DNA of 64,000 nt from Paralvinella palmiformis (taxonomy: Eukaryota > Annelida > Polychaeta > Terebellida > Alvinellidae): positions 265,500 through 329,499 of the forward strand of contig JAODUP010000438.1 in assembly GCA_025642065.1 (NCBI GenBank), written 5' to 3'. The notes below the pieces were generated by a model. The model worked only from the letters and a program-made list of their open reading frames with translations, had not been told where the DNA came from and made no database searches. Position 1 is the stretch's first letter; every line of letters begins with the position of its first letter. Positions 45,270 to 57,964 of the stretch are shown piece after piece. Position numbers and translations under genes: made by a program.

Positions 45270-46060
45270 AATCCCTTATTAAAAAGGAGAATGGCGACTT
45301 GTTCTGCGATACTCAGCACGGATTTCTCCCTGGACGATCATGTATGACACCACTGATAAGACCACTTCAATTATGGTCCGAAATACTAGATATAGTGGTT
45401 TCCCCCATAGACGCAATATACCTGGATTTTAGAAAGGCATTCGACACGGTGCCACACCAGAAGCTCCCGATGAAATTGGAAACATATGGCATCAAGACAG
45501 AAGACAGAGAGAGTAGTGGCAGACATGAAGTCAATTCCATGGTCAATGTCAAAATGTCTACATGGGCCGATATCCTTACCGGTATCCACTAGAGCAGTGT
45601 CTTGAGCCCAATCTTGTTCGTTATATTCATGAACGATCAATCAGATGTGGTGACAAATACCGTGAAGATCGTCGCAACGTTCATCACAATAGTTATACCC
45701 CATTTAGAGTATGGTAATGTGATTCAGACACAACAAAGTTGAGATAGAGAAGATCCAGCGTAGAGAAATCCGAATGATACCAAACCTGTAAGCACTCAGC
45801 TATGAAGAAAGATTGAGAATGCTGAAATTGCCATCCTCGAACACCACAGGAGGAGGGGGCGATATGATCCAAGCGTATAAGATCCCGAATGGCATCGATA
45901 GAATAGATTAAAGTATGTGACAAGTTTGAGCACAAGCAGGAAAAGCCAAAAGATGACCAAGTTACATGTGAGACTAGGTATGAGACAACATGTGATCAGC
46001 CAACGAATAGTCAACGATTGGAACTTGATTCCAGCTTGTGTGGTGGACATTTAAGCACGA
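45270..46060 (+). mobile_element. Decayed LINE, RT domain with internal deletion
   Basis: Reads CDTQHGFLPGRSCMTPLIRP, YLDFRKAFDTVPHQKLPMKL, then SSVLSPILFVIFMNDQSD. The segment containing the YADD motif is absent. It resumes at HLEYGNVIQTQQS and ends near QRIVNDWNLIPACVVDI, the standard LINE ORF2 C-terminal region. Confidence 0.85.
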
Positions 46061-46069
46061 GGAGAAATA

Positions 46070-46656
46070 CCACGAGGAGAAATACAAACTATCATGATTG
46101 ATTAAAGTTTTTTTTTTTTAATTTAGACCCAACTAAGACTAGTATTACTAGCAGACAAAGCCTCTACATCCCGTACATTCGGTATCACGGTATAACCGAC
46201 CCCGCGGAAGAAAATCTGCATACACTTTCCCGGTCAAGGTCACTCATGACGTCAAACTGCGCAATTGATTTTCACGTCACGCAATTTTATGGTGTTTGGG
46301 ATTGATAAAGTCACGGTCAAGATGCTTCTCCGGATTACTGATTAGATGGAATTATCTAATGGGCGAGGGTATTAAACTGCTTTAATGCCGTAGATTATTT
46401 GACGAGTTGTCATTTTCCTTCGGCTGATCCTGTTCGACATTTCAGCGTCAGATAAAGCTTTATTGAAAATATATCGATCTGACGAGAAGAAAGCAGGTTA
46501 CTAGAAGTCCTAATCTATATTGTGATCGTTAAATTGTCATGGCTTATATGTTCTCTTAGCAATGACGTTTCGAATAACATAAGAACTATACTGTCTTAAC
46601 TCGAAGTCAAATAGTGTGTGTGTATGCGTCTGCGTGTGTGTGCGTGTGTGGGGGTG

Positions 46657-46695
<39 letters not shown>

Positions 46696-47080
46696 CTTTT
46701 TTTTAAATAGCCAAAATATACATCCTGTGAGTTGTATATCAAAATATTAAAGTTGTTGCTATTTAATATAATTATTGATATTTCAAGCTGATATTAATGA
46801 GCCGTGATATATAATATTTTAACGTTTTCCTGTTATTTATTATTTTCTGATCTGTAAATGTAATTGTCAATTGTCTAATCATATGAAGATTATAGATATG
46901 TCTTATTAAATATCCACCAATGTTATTTCACAAGAATTACAACCAGTTAAGATTATTTTATAAGTATCCTTCTACCAATATTGTGGAAGCGAAGTTTTCA
47001 CTTTTTCTGCACGCATTTTTTTATTAAAACATTAAAATGAGAAAGTCAGACATTTACGTTCAAAGTTTGATATACAAATA
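46070..47080. other. Spacer, no gene seen
   Basis: Includes GT/AT microsatellites at 46614-46691 and a moderately GC-rich stretch (46190-46450) with several tgacgtca-like words. No exon recognised. Confidence 0.4.
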
Positions 47081-47089
47081 ATTCTTGAC

Positions 47090-47790
47090 TTACAGGTACA
47101 GTTCACTTTCATTTAAATTTTTCAGAGCTAAAATAAATATGCTCAAACATCATACATGATGTCAAAATGAGAACACGATCAGCGAGATATTAAACAATCC
47201 AGTTCAACGCGTTGATGAATCGACTATAATTGATCTGTGGGCGCCGCCATTTTGAATCTATAATCAGACCGGATGTTCTTGAACTCTGACGTCACTGTAC
47301 ACAAGCCGTTTGTATGAATCGGTTATAACCATGTTAACAAATGTCAGTTAGGTATATAATTTAGAAACAGAAGCGTATTTACGAATTTTGCAGAATATTT
47401 GATTTAAATAGCCTCGTATGTTACTGAAATGGCTAAAGAAAACTACATAATGAGATTCATTAAGAAGACTGTTTCGTTTTCTTGTAACAAGAAGTATATA
47501 CTGAGCTGTCAGATTAAATGAACCGAGGACTGTGTTAGTTAGTAGTAATTAGTAGGTTGAGCACGGAGGCAGGTAAGATGGAGATGACTACATATTTCTT
47601 ATGCCAGTTGACCTTAGAGCACGTGGATTTCTCCTTCTCGACCATACAATCAATCCGTAATGTTGACTCTCCAGTAATTTGGATTATGTCCTTATATCTA
47701 GTATATCAGGTCTTGTTCGCCATTATTATTGGGGGATTTGGGGGTTACCTTTCTAATCATTACACATTTAAGTCATGTTGTCTGTGATTG
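47090..47790 (+). repeat. Interspersed repeat of unknown class, copy 2
   Basis: Related to 18540-18930 (see there). This copy is longer and carries gccgccattttgaatc, accggatgttc and ctgacgtcactg in its middle, words typical of YY1, ETS and CREB sites. Confidence 0.6.
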
Positions 47791-47799
47791 AATTGTTAC

Positions 47800-48487
47800 T
47801 TTAACAAATTTATGCCTATAATTCAGATTAAGGAAAACTATACCCAAACAAATATCCATTGCAAAATACTGACGCACATAACAACTTCTGTATGGATCTT
47901 TCTAACAAAATATTCTGCATCCTCTATCCTAACAATACTTTCCTGGCGTCATAATTCCTTCTAATCCGAAAGAATAACGTCGAACACAGACATCATTGGA
48001 TAGATGGCAAATAGTACGGATGATATTTATCAGACTGAACTGCGATGGATCCTGGGAGGAGTGACTGTGATGAAATTCAAGTAGGTCACATCGATGGGAA
48101 AAATAAATATACCACAGACATTAATACACGAGTAATGCGTTTCATCACTGTGGCTCCAAAAAAGATTATGTTGGGTCTGATTTTTTTTGATGGCCGTAAT
48201 GACGGACAAATCCAACATTGGTTCCTTGATAGTTCATTTTTCTTACCGCAAGGTGGCGCGTCGGCAGTGATCAGGTGGAAATGGGCTGCTGAGGTAGTGA
48301 TTTGGATGATGTTACTGTACTACACTCTTCGCTCAAAGCGTATAACGACGGTTACATTTGTTTTGTTAATGATCTCTTAAGTATAACTGTTTTGATCCGG
48401 GTAGAGTGATACGGTATTTATTTGCGGGTTCTGGGTTCTATGCCGACTCATATTTCCAGACACGCAAGCACACACACACACACACAC

Positions 48488-48526
<39 letters not shown>

Positions 48527-48609
48527 GAACACGCACTTGACAATGTGATTCTACCTACCTCTTAATATGACTGTTATCAGACAGTACAGTCATACCGTAT
48601 TTCTCTACT

Positions 48610-48677
<68 letters not shown>

Positions 48678-49180
48678 GTGTGTGTGTGTGTGGTGTAGGT
48701 GTCTATATTCCTATAGGAGCGAGCAGTTACAAATATGTTGAACTCACCTAGTAAATCCGTGATCATTCTAATAAATGAACATCATGTTTTAAAATTCTTA
48801 GAGTATTTCAGTCATAATATTACCTTGTAATGATGATGATGTAGTGATGATAATGATGGTGTTGATGATAGTGATCGTGGTGATTGTGATAATAACCATA
48901 ATGATGATTACGATATTAATGCGTGTCGTGATGATATTGATAATAATAATGATAGCGATCGCGGCGAAGCTGATCAAATTCCTGTATTACCTATGTCTGG
49001 GGGATATGTCATCCATCAATAAGAGGTTTCATCTGATTATCTCATTTTCTAAGTACTATAGTCCCTCGGCCAAATGTACTTAATGTTACCAGCGCCGAAG
49101 ACGAACAAAACAGATAATCAATAAGAAAATGAATGGTGATGGGAATAAAACAAAATTTATATTATAATAGAATATATTAT
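47800..49180. other. Spacer with microsatellites
   Basis: No exon supported. A 111-codon frame at 48045 has no homology. Holds a GT tract (48616-48697), an AT tract (48490-48524) and ATG/GAT-rich DNA around 48830-48960. Confidence 0.4.
48616..48697. repeat. Long GT microsatellite
   Basis: About 40 GT units with two interruptions. Confidence 0.95.
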
Positions 49181-49229
<49 letters not shown>

Positions 49230-49348
49230 GCAGAAATAATTTGCAATTAGAACAAGCTTGCGCGTCATATCTGATATCATACAGTGCTTGTGGGATATAT
49301 TATTAATAATATCCTGAACAGTTGTTAATATTTAACGTGGCTAGGTAT

Positions 49349-51162
49349 CTAAATAAGGGATAGAAGAAGGTAGTCTGTAATAGTTCGTGATTCCACTTCA
49401 GGACTGAATGTAAATACATTTGAAATTGCTGACTTGTATTCTTGAAGGAAGACCGTGTCAGTTACTTGGCTGAAACAAAAACTGTCTCTACTCATGTTGT
49501 CGTCCAATACAGTGCTGCCGGACGTCAAAACAAATCGTTTAATGGACTCGTAGAGCTGTTCAGTCTCTTCCACTTCTCTATTCTCGTCCTCATCACCTAG
49601 TTCTGCAACAGCATTCTGTCCCTGGTCCACAATTTGTTCATGAGTAAGTTGATTATTATATATATATATTATAGGCAACACTGTCAGATTCAATGTACTC
49701 GTCCAAATTAGACATCCTATCTTCAGACACCGATCGTAGACTATCCCAGACATTTATAAAATCTCCTGTAGTCCGAACCATAAGACCGTGCTCGTCGTTG
49801 CTTGATGTAAGTTGGCGTCCTCAACACTTTCTCATCATTTTCTTTACAAGTCCATGTTTTCAGGATCGCTATTGCATTCAGGATATTCCAAGTGAACTGA
49901 GATATCGTCTTCCGTTGCGGCTAGTCTGCGGGTAGTGACTATGCACATACAATGGAACTTTAGGTTCCGGATTATTCTAGCGTCCACAGGTTAGGAGATA
50001 CTTGTTGTATTAAGAACATTAACTCGATGTATTCAAGTTCAATGGTAGGATGTCCCAAGCAATTGTCCACGATCATTGTTATCTTACGATTTATCGTTTT
50101 CATTATTTATTCATTTTTTTCAGCCAGTCGACGAAGATCACCTACGTCATCCTTACATTCTTATTTGTCAGATAAGTGACTAGAACATTGCCATTTTTGA
50201 ATGAGCGGGTCTTCGTACTCTTTCCAAAAAAACAGAAGAAGCAGTTTATTGGGACCATCCATACTGGCACCAACGTAAACAGTTACGCCAACAGACCAGT
50301 TTCATCAGCATCGTAAATGTCCGAAAGCTGATATTTCTGAAGAATAACCTCCATTTCTTTCCAGACCCAAACTATTTCCTGATCTACTTCCTTAGATTAT
50401 CCAGTCTTTCCAACGTTCACAATATTACAGCGCTCTTTAAACCGTTCAACTCAAGACGAGATTTCATTCGTAGTATTATCATCATCGAATTGAAGCCGGA
50501 ACTTCCTCATTTGTATGAGTATCATTTGTCGATGAAGCCTTACATTTGGGAACAACGACTTCGGACGAAACCAAAATGATCATAGCTTCATCTAATTACT
50601 CGTGCGTGGCTAACCTTCCTGGTCCATTTTAGAATGTTCGATCGGGCGTCGCAATTCATTGAAAATTCCTCAATCTTCGAACTGTTCTTTTTTATTCCAC
50701 AGAGAGTAGTTGCACCGATGTCGAAGTGCAAAGCTATGTCCTTATTTTTCGTTGATGGATTATCATCACAATACTTTAGAATTGCAAGTTTTTTCCTCTT
50801 AGATTCTGTTCTGATAAGTTCTTTTGGCTGACATCTCTGTTGAACGATTGATGAAAACAGATTGATCAATGGTTAGCCAACTTTCCAACCGTTGACAACA
50901 CATCTTTCCAATCATTGACAACACATCAGCTATGATTACCGAAAAGTTCACACATGTTGGATAAAAAAGGTCCTGTTTGAATTAGGCGATAAAAATGCAT
51001 TATTTCTGTTGATTCGAATAGGAAAATAGGTTTTTCACGACCAAAAGAACGCATCAGAAAAAAAGCACAAGAAAAACGAAAGAAATCAACCGTGCCGAAA
51101 TATTTGTTTCGAAATATGAGCTAATTAGATTTTTCTAGATCCGATTTTAATCGGAGTCTACT

Positions 51163-51163
<1 letters not shown>
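49349..51163 (-). mobile_element. pogo/Tigger-type transposon with decayed transposase
   Basis: From 50869 the - strand reads KRKKLAILKYCDDNPSTKNK then DIALHFDIGATTLCGIKKN, a CENP-B/psq-type helix-turn-helix. Near 50320 is DADETGL and near 50075 MIVDNCLGHP, both DDE-superfamily motifs. 49753-49349 reads QVTDTVFLQEYKSAISNVFT and an acidic stretch. Stops and frameshifts throughout. The right end, in complement, begins cagtagactccgattaaaat with TA outside (51164-51165). The left end was not found. Confidence 0.8.

Positions 51164-51217
<54 letters not shown>
51164..51217. repeat. AAT trinucleotide microsatellite
   Basis: About 18 units, directly abutting the TA of the pogo element end. Confidence 0.95.
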
Positions 51218-51218
<1 letters not shown>

Positions 51219-51865
51219 CACAGTCTGAATCTATTTGACAGATCATTCTACAGGTGAGGTGCAGCGCAGTGGAAGGTTCTATTACCAGTATATTATTATT
51301 ATCATCATCATCATCAAGAGGCTGGATGAGAGATGAGAGGAAAACGCACTTGTGCCACACCAGATACTAATTGTTTGTCAGTGATAGACAACAACAAAAA
51401 CAACAACAACAATTTTACACTTCACACCAGAATGATTTCGACATAATGATCTTTTTCACGCAATATTGTGTAACGTATTATAAAATTGAAATAATCTTAT
51501 AATTCTTCTTCTTGATATTTCGGATAGAGACCTCTGACTTTCACATATTGGCCACAGTCACCTGTTGTTTTTCTGATAATCAGTGGAGTTAGCTGATTAT
51601 CTGAGAGTTTGAAGTCTTCAGGGAGGTGATGAATGTTTGTTGATGTTTTCTCTGATTCATCGGATGGCCTGGACAGTTGAGAAGATAATGTACCGTGTTG
51701 TGTTTTCGTTGGCAGCGAGGGCAGATTGTTTGGCGTGAGGGATGGGTAAAGCGTTGTATGTATGTCCAGAAACGTAATCGTATTGGCTGGATATGAGCCG
51801 AGCTATCGTTCAGAAAGTTACATCCGGATACATTGGTGGTCTGGCATCAATCACTGGATATAAGG

Positions 51866-54430
51866 GGGTCTAGCATGGAAAGATGATCTACCCGCTCAAA
51901 TGCCTTGTCCAAATCCATGAAGGTGCTTTGGTGCCTTTTCTAGCTGTAATCTTGAATGTGTCAGGAGTGTGTTCAGCATGTTCGACGATTTCTTGGTCTG
52001 TGGCTTCGTTCGCTAGTTTGTCATCTCCGTCATTGTCCTAAAGATGTGACGTAGTAGGATTATCTGTGTCCTTCCTTTCTAAGTACGGTCTCCAATTCGT
52101 GGAAGGTAAAAGGCATGTTTGTGTCTGGATGTTTCTATTTTGCTACTGCAAAGTTGGATTATATTAGTTGTTATTTGACGGATGTGTCTTGGATGTTCTT
52201 GGCTTGATCTGCTTTGGTTGTGAAGTGTTGGGTGAGTCTGTTAGTCTCGTGTTTGGGTTGATCATTTTGGATGTTGGAGTTGACTCGCCAGATTTGTGTT
52301 CGGGAAGATTGTTGCCTTTTAGTTTCTTAGTGGCAACGTCGAAATGTTTCTCTGTTCTTTCCAACTGAGTTGGCCTTGGAGATTTTGGTGAGCTGGTTGA
52401 ATTGTTTGGTCCATTTTCTGGCTTTTGGAGGGAGAAAGGATCGGATAGATTGGGAAGTCTTCATTTTCGAGACGGGTACTGCTTCCATCGGTGCCATGTT
52501 TATATCCTTGGTTAGTAATTGCTTTCGATGTTCAAAGGATAGGTTGGTGTCAGTATCTCGATCAGGAGAATTTCTTGATTTCCCTGCAAAGAGATACCAA
52601 TTTTCTTTCTCTCTGATTCATCTTGATAGAATATGGATCTCTGGTACCTTCTAGAATGAGCTGAATATCTTACTACTGTTGGCCGAGGTCCGAGGTGAGA
52701 CTTTCACTTTGGTGCCACTGTGTAGCTGTGATTAGATGTTAGGACATAATTACCAGATAAGGATGTCATTTGATCTATTTAGTTGGTATAATAGATAATG
52801 GCCTGCTATGGTATTATCGGCGCCAGCTGTTCCTAAATCAAACATGTGTCGTGGTGAAACTTATGTATTTATGACATCCAGCGTTTTGTGTTCTTGAACG
52901 TTTGAACTGTTATGGCCATAAGAGTTTTCCAGTCTTTATTTTCTGTATATCTGGGGGTGAAAACATAGGGCTACCTCAACTTTAACTGCTGTGATGAGTC
53001 TTCTGTCCACTGTTAATCAGTTGATTTTTCTTGGTTTGTGATACACAATGTACCGTGGATGCTTTCGTAGGTATTTTTTACTTTTATATTTCGGATTTCG
53101 TTTATGGAAAACTCTAATGATCCATTATAATTTTTTTGTGTGACTTTGGGGGTTTTTGTGATTTTTTAAGGGAGTCTAGCATGGAAAGATGATCTACCCG
53201 CTCAAATGCCTTGTCCAAATCCATGAAGGTGCTTTGGTGCCTTTTTAGCTGTAATCTTATTTACTAAATGATCGACAGCATCTTTGACGAATATTTTATT
53301 ATTTCTGCTTATGAAGACTGGCTACAATCATTCTCTCCATAGGTTTAGATAAGGTTGATAATAAAAAGATGGGATGGTGGCCTTTAAAAAATGTAGGTGA
53401 AGCCATCCTCTCCAAGGGATGTCTTCCTGTGTCTTCTAAGTACGGTCTCCAATTCGTGGAAGGTAAAAGGCATGTTTGTGTCTGGATGTTTCTATTTTGC
53501 TACTGCAAAGTTGGATTATATTAGTTATTACTTGAAGGATGTGTTCATGTTCTTGGCTTGATCTGCTTTGGTTGTGAAGTGTTGGGCGAGTCTGTTAGTC
53601 TCGTGTTTGGGTTGATAATTTTGGATGTTGGGGTTGACTCGCCAGATTTGTGTTCGGGAAGATTGTTGCCTTTTAGTTTCTTAGTGGCAACGTCGAAATG
53701 TTTCTCTGTTCTTTCCAACTGAGTTGGCCTTTTTGGTGAGCTAGTTGAATTGTTTGGTCCATTTTCTGGCTTTTGGAGGGAGAAAGGATCGGATAGATTG
53801 GGATGTCTTCATTTTCGAGACGGGTATTGCTTCCATCGGTGTCATGTTTATATCCTGGGTTAGTAATTGCTTTCGATGTTCAAGGGATAGGTTGGTGTCC
53901 GTATCTCGATCAGGAGAATTTCTTGATTTTCCTGCAAAGAGATACCAATTTTCTTTCTCTCTGATTCATCTTGATAGAATATGGATCTCTGGTACCTTCT
54001 AGAATGAGCTGAATATCTTACTACTTTTGGCCGAGGTCCGAGGTGAGACTTTCACTTTGGTGCCACTGTGTAGCTGTGATTAGATGTTAGGACATAATTA
54101 CCAGATAAGGATGTCATTTGATCTATTTAGCTGGTATAATAGATAATGGCCTGCTATGGTATTATCGGCGCCAGCTGTTCCTAAATCAAACATGTGTCGT
54201 GGTGAAACTTATGTATTTATGACATCCAGCGTTTTGTGTTCTTGAACGTTTGAACTGTTATGGCCATAAGAGTTTTCCAGTCTTTATTTTCTGTATATCT
54301 GGGGGTTAAAACATAGGGCTACCTCAACTTTAATTGCTGTGATGAGTCTTCTGTCCACTGTTAATCAGTTGATTTTTCTTGGTTTGTGATACACAATGTA
54401 CCGTGGATGCTTTCGTAGGGGAATATTCTT
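51866..54430 (-). repeat. Direct duplication inside the LINE
   Basis: Bases from about 51866 to 53060 recur at about 53171 to 54420 with roughly 95 percent identity. Offsets are about 1305 at the RT motif end and about 1360 further in, because the two copies carry different deletions. Each copy includes the ORF whose complement reads ENWYLFAGKSRNSPDRDTDT. Confidence 0.88.
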
Positions 54431-55169
54431 GGTGAGTGTCTTCTGAACGATGATGATTTCTGCTTGATTTCTGTTTGATTGGAAACCTCTAATGATCCGA
54501 GTTATAATTTATTTGTGGTGATTCTTGTTTGTGCGGTTTCTGTGATTTAGGTTGACTTGTGGGGGTCATCTCAGATGAAATTATGGTATTGTCTACGACT
54601 CGGTGCAGCACCTGCTCTTGCGGGCTGGATTTCTGTGTACCTTTTAGATGTTCCTCTGCCTCGTTGTTCAGCTCCCTGGGTAATATCCTTGATTGTGAGT
54701 GTTGTCACTGTTATTCGAGTGACCGTTGCCGTGACTGATCTGTCCTGTGACACCTGTTGAATCTTTTGTTTTTGATGACGACCTTATCTATTTGGGGGAG
54801 TATGATGACATCTTCGATGGTGCTGGAGTTGAACTGTAACTGTGAGGGTGGTCTTTTCCTTTGTGCTTCTGCCTATCCTCCTGTGAATGGTATATACCAT
54901 ATGTTTATCCTTGATGCGTATTCTTTGTAGGCTGGACTGTGACTTCCCAGACAATTGGTGCAGATTGGCTGTTCTGGGGTTTTTTTCAGCACACCTTCTA
55001 AATCCTTTTTTCCACAATAATAGCCCTTTGGATGGGAACTGTATACTTTTAAGGTATGGTTCCAATGATTACAGCTGAAGCATTGGAGTGGGTCTTGCAC
55101 ATATCTTCGGATCGGTATTATTAAGTAAAATGCCCTTTTCCTGCCTGCCGTCGCCTGCTCTGCGTCCGT

Positions 55170-55170
55170 C

Positions 55171-55228
<58 letters not shown>
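55170..55228. repeat. CTGT tetranucleotide repeat
   Basis: About 15 units of ctgt inside the LINE ORF1 region. Confidence 0.95.
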
Positions 55229-55633
55229 ACCTTTATGTCTGTGTTGAGGCTGGGTTGAGGCTGATCTCCAGGCTCGTCGTTTTCAGCAGAACGGCATCCT
55301 CCCTGGTCTCTGCTTCATTTCGAAGTCTTGTACCGGATGTTCTCTGCTGAGACACATAAAAATCTGGAACTCAAGACTTCCATGGCGCGGATTTTATCAC
55401 CAGTATGATGTGTGTCTTGGTTTGTGTGACTGGAATAGAGCGTGGCCTCGCCTTACTCTGACGGTTGGTTTTGATTTTTTTTTTTTTTGGATGACGGTTC
55501 TGAGGCGATATATGACGAGACCGTTTCTTCGACTTTACGGTCTCCCAATGGTCTTTATCTAATGTATCGTATTCTGATTCCGACAACTATTTCGGTTAGT
55601 CGAAATTTCGGTTATAACATTAACTGGTCTCAC

Positions 55634-55671
55634 GCGGGCGCGCACACACGCGCAGACACACACACACACAC

Positions 55672-55704
<33 letters not shown>
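55634..55704. repeat. CG/CA then TA compound microsatellite
   Basis: Short gcgcacacacgcgca run followed by CA and TA units. Confidence 0.9.
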
Positions 55705-55707
<3 letters not shown>

Positions 55708-55709
55708 GA

Positions 55710-56130
55710 AATAAATCGATAATTGTGGAAAATATATGTACACGACGTTGTTGTGCATAACTATATTTCAAGAATAATGGTTCATTATAGTCATAATATG
55801 GTGTACTATTGTGTTATTTTATAATGAATAACTCAAATAAATCGGATCGTCATTACTTAACTAAATGTAAAACAATTAACGTCACATGACCATAAATTCT
55901 AATCATAGCACAATTGCAGAATGTTATAACCATATATAGACAATTTTTGTTGATCCGGAAGAACCCGCCCGTCTATTTAAAAAATATTCGTTAGAACTAT
56001 CAGATATTTCCCGGTCAGATTTAGAAGAAAAACTTAGCTTTATTGGTGTTAATCGAACCTTCTAAGTTGGGCTTTAAATGGTGTGGTATAGCATGGTGGG
56101 TTGTGTCATTCTATACTATGATGTGTTATG
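55710..56130. other. Spacer, no gene seen
   Basis: AT-rich, with no exon or element recognised. Confidence 0.4.
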
Positions 56131-56134
56131 TTGT

Positions 56135-56199
56135 ATGGCATGGCATGGCATGGCATGGCATGGCATGGCATGGCATGGCATGGCATGGCATGGCATGGC
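56135..56199. repeat. GGCAT pentanucleotide repeat
   Basis: About 13 units of ggcat. Followed by a looser tatgt/tacgt-rich stretch to about 56282. Confidence 0.95.
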
Positions 56200-56314
56200 G
56201 TGTAATATTATTTTCTATGATCTTACGTTATGTTACGTTACGTTATGATATGTTATGTTATGTTGGGTTATGTTATGTTATATTAATCTACTTGCATATC
56301 TCAGGTCGCATAAT

Positions 56315-56505
56315 GGGCGCCTCCGTGGTATAACAGTAGCGTGTTGTATCACAGATCACTACTACCCGTGTTCAAATCTCGGCGTCGGCATACCTGAAGG
56401 GTGTATTATCTTTGATTTTGCTTCATTACCTTTAGAGGTCGCTCGGCCCATTTAGCCTACCATGCGCTCAAAAGTAGCCGTATAACATCAATCATCTTCA
56501 TCATC
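56315..56505 (+). mobile_element. tRNA-derived SINE, family B, copy 4
   Basis: Starts gggcgcctccgtggtataac, B box gtgttcaaatctcggcg, tail ATC/TTC. The flanking duplication is imperfect (aggtcgcataatg against aagtcgtataatg), so this copy is older. Confidence 0.9.
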
Positions 56506-56519
56506 AAGTCGTATAATGC

Positions 56520-57310
56520 CGAGAGAAGGATCGAGGATGTTGTTGAGTTTCACTGTGTCCTTACAGTGGGCATAGGAAAGGTCCTATATTCAGTACACAG
56601 TCAAGTCATTTTATAGTGAGGTAAAGTTGTTTTTAGTAGAAAGCATGGCAAAGCCACCCTAAAGCATGAATAATTGTATTTGTATATTTCCTAAACAGCC
56701 TACAATCAATCAATTATACTTTTCACGGAGACTAAACATTTTGGAAATATCTTTAATTCACCGGAGACGTAACCTTCATAACATATTTTGGTCCTGTAGT
56801 ATAACGCTAATAAGCAACATCCTATTCAAACCTGTCGTAGTATGGCAGAAGACGTTACGGGGGGGGGGGTCATTCATATTCACATTCTTCAAACGTTAAA
56901 CCCTAAAATCGTTTTTGAAACGAATACGTGAATGACAATAAACCAATAAACATGAGAATATTTCTATCAAAATCGGATACGATTTTTCTCTCCAAAAGAC
57001 GATATAAGGTACCTCAGATCGGTGATCAAATGTTTACATTCCTAAAAAATGTAACTACTGATGAGCCAGATATTCGTTACCTCATCTGAATGTGAACTAG
57101 CTATGGCTAATTGTATTACAGAGTAGTAACTCACTGTCCTTCATTGTGCGTCCAATAATTTCACCTGAACAGTACTCATTAAACTTGAGTCAGTCTAGAA
57201 GAAGCTAGTTGACTGACGAATCTCATATCATCAAAATATATCAACAACCAACTACAATCAGTCGTGGTTCAAAAAGGAAATATCGCACCTGCCAGCTAGT
57301 CGAAGATTTG
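56520..57310. other. Spacer, no gene seen
   Basis: Nothing recognised. Short G run near 56860. Confidence 0.4.
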
Positions 57311-57320
57311 AAACAAAATA

Positions 57321-57958
57321 CAGTGAGAATCCGTTAATCCGGATATCGTTTATCCAGCAAATCCACCTTCCGATACATTATCGTCTGTGACGGATTTAGC
57401 TCTATTATAAATGACTCTTTAATCCGGCAAAATCGCGTTCCGACTGCGGCATTCAACATTCAATGTAAAATGACCTCGATAATCCGACAACACGAAAATG
57501 TTGCGAAATATTACCGACATTTTGTCAGTAATGGTTAATTATCCCGCCCACACGCGATAATTGCTAAATCGTAACCAATTACAATCGTCCTTGACCATAC
57601 ACACCGACACATGATGCTTCCATTGCCCGTGGCTATCTCATAGCCAATTCTAATCATCCGTGGCTAATTACAAACACAAAAGTGTGATCTTTCCAATGAG
57701 CAGATCATGAATTAATCTACTGGACTAAGTGACACCAGCATTTCTTTATAATGTCTGTAATTAACAAACATCAAACATTCCGGTCATTTATTATGCCACT
57801 CTGGTTCCAATGGATGTTGTGTTTTATGTTTGTTACATACAACGGCATGTCTTTACGATCTAAAAATGTGTAACACAGACTACCGGTATGTCACGGACTC
57901 GACATTCCGACATTCACGTTTATCCTAAAAACCTTGTCTGATTAAGGGATTCTCGCTG
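57321..57958. mobile_element. Second Tigger/pogo-like MITE
   Basis: Left end cagtgagaatccgttaatcc; right end in complement cagcgagaatcccttaatca. TA outside both ends (57319-57320, 57959-57960). The interior has several aatccggcaa-like words and no ORF. Confidence 0.82.
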
Positions 57959-57964
57959 TAATTA

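Larger units (their letters stand above)
51490..55590 (-). mobile_element. Jockey-like LINE with internal duplication
   Basis: Order on the - strand: ORF1 start at 55586 (SESEYDTLDKDHWETVKSKK, basic KKKKIK), zinc-knuckle region 55100-54870 (QCFSCNHWNHTLKV, CTNCLGSH), Ser/Pro-rich region, then RT pieces (PMERMIVA near 53350; TFMDLDKAFERVDH near 53240-53180 and again near 51920-51870). The C-terminal stretch at about 51780-51600 reads CPRCQRKHNTVHYLLNCPGH. A block over 1 kb is present twice (listed separately). Many stops. Confidence 0.85.

Noticed and set aside
48045..48380. 111-codon ORF, + strand
   Set aside because: No homology, no splice or promoter context, composition like its flanks.
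56043..56333. 96-codon ORF with WHGMA repeats
   Set aside because: It is the GGCAT repeat read in frame.
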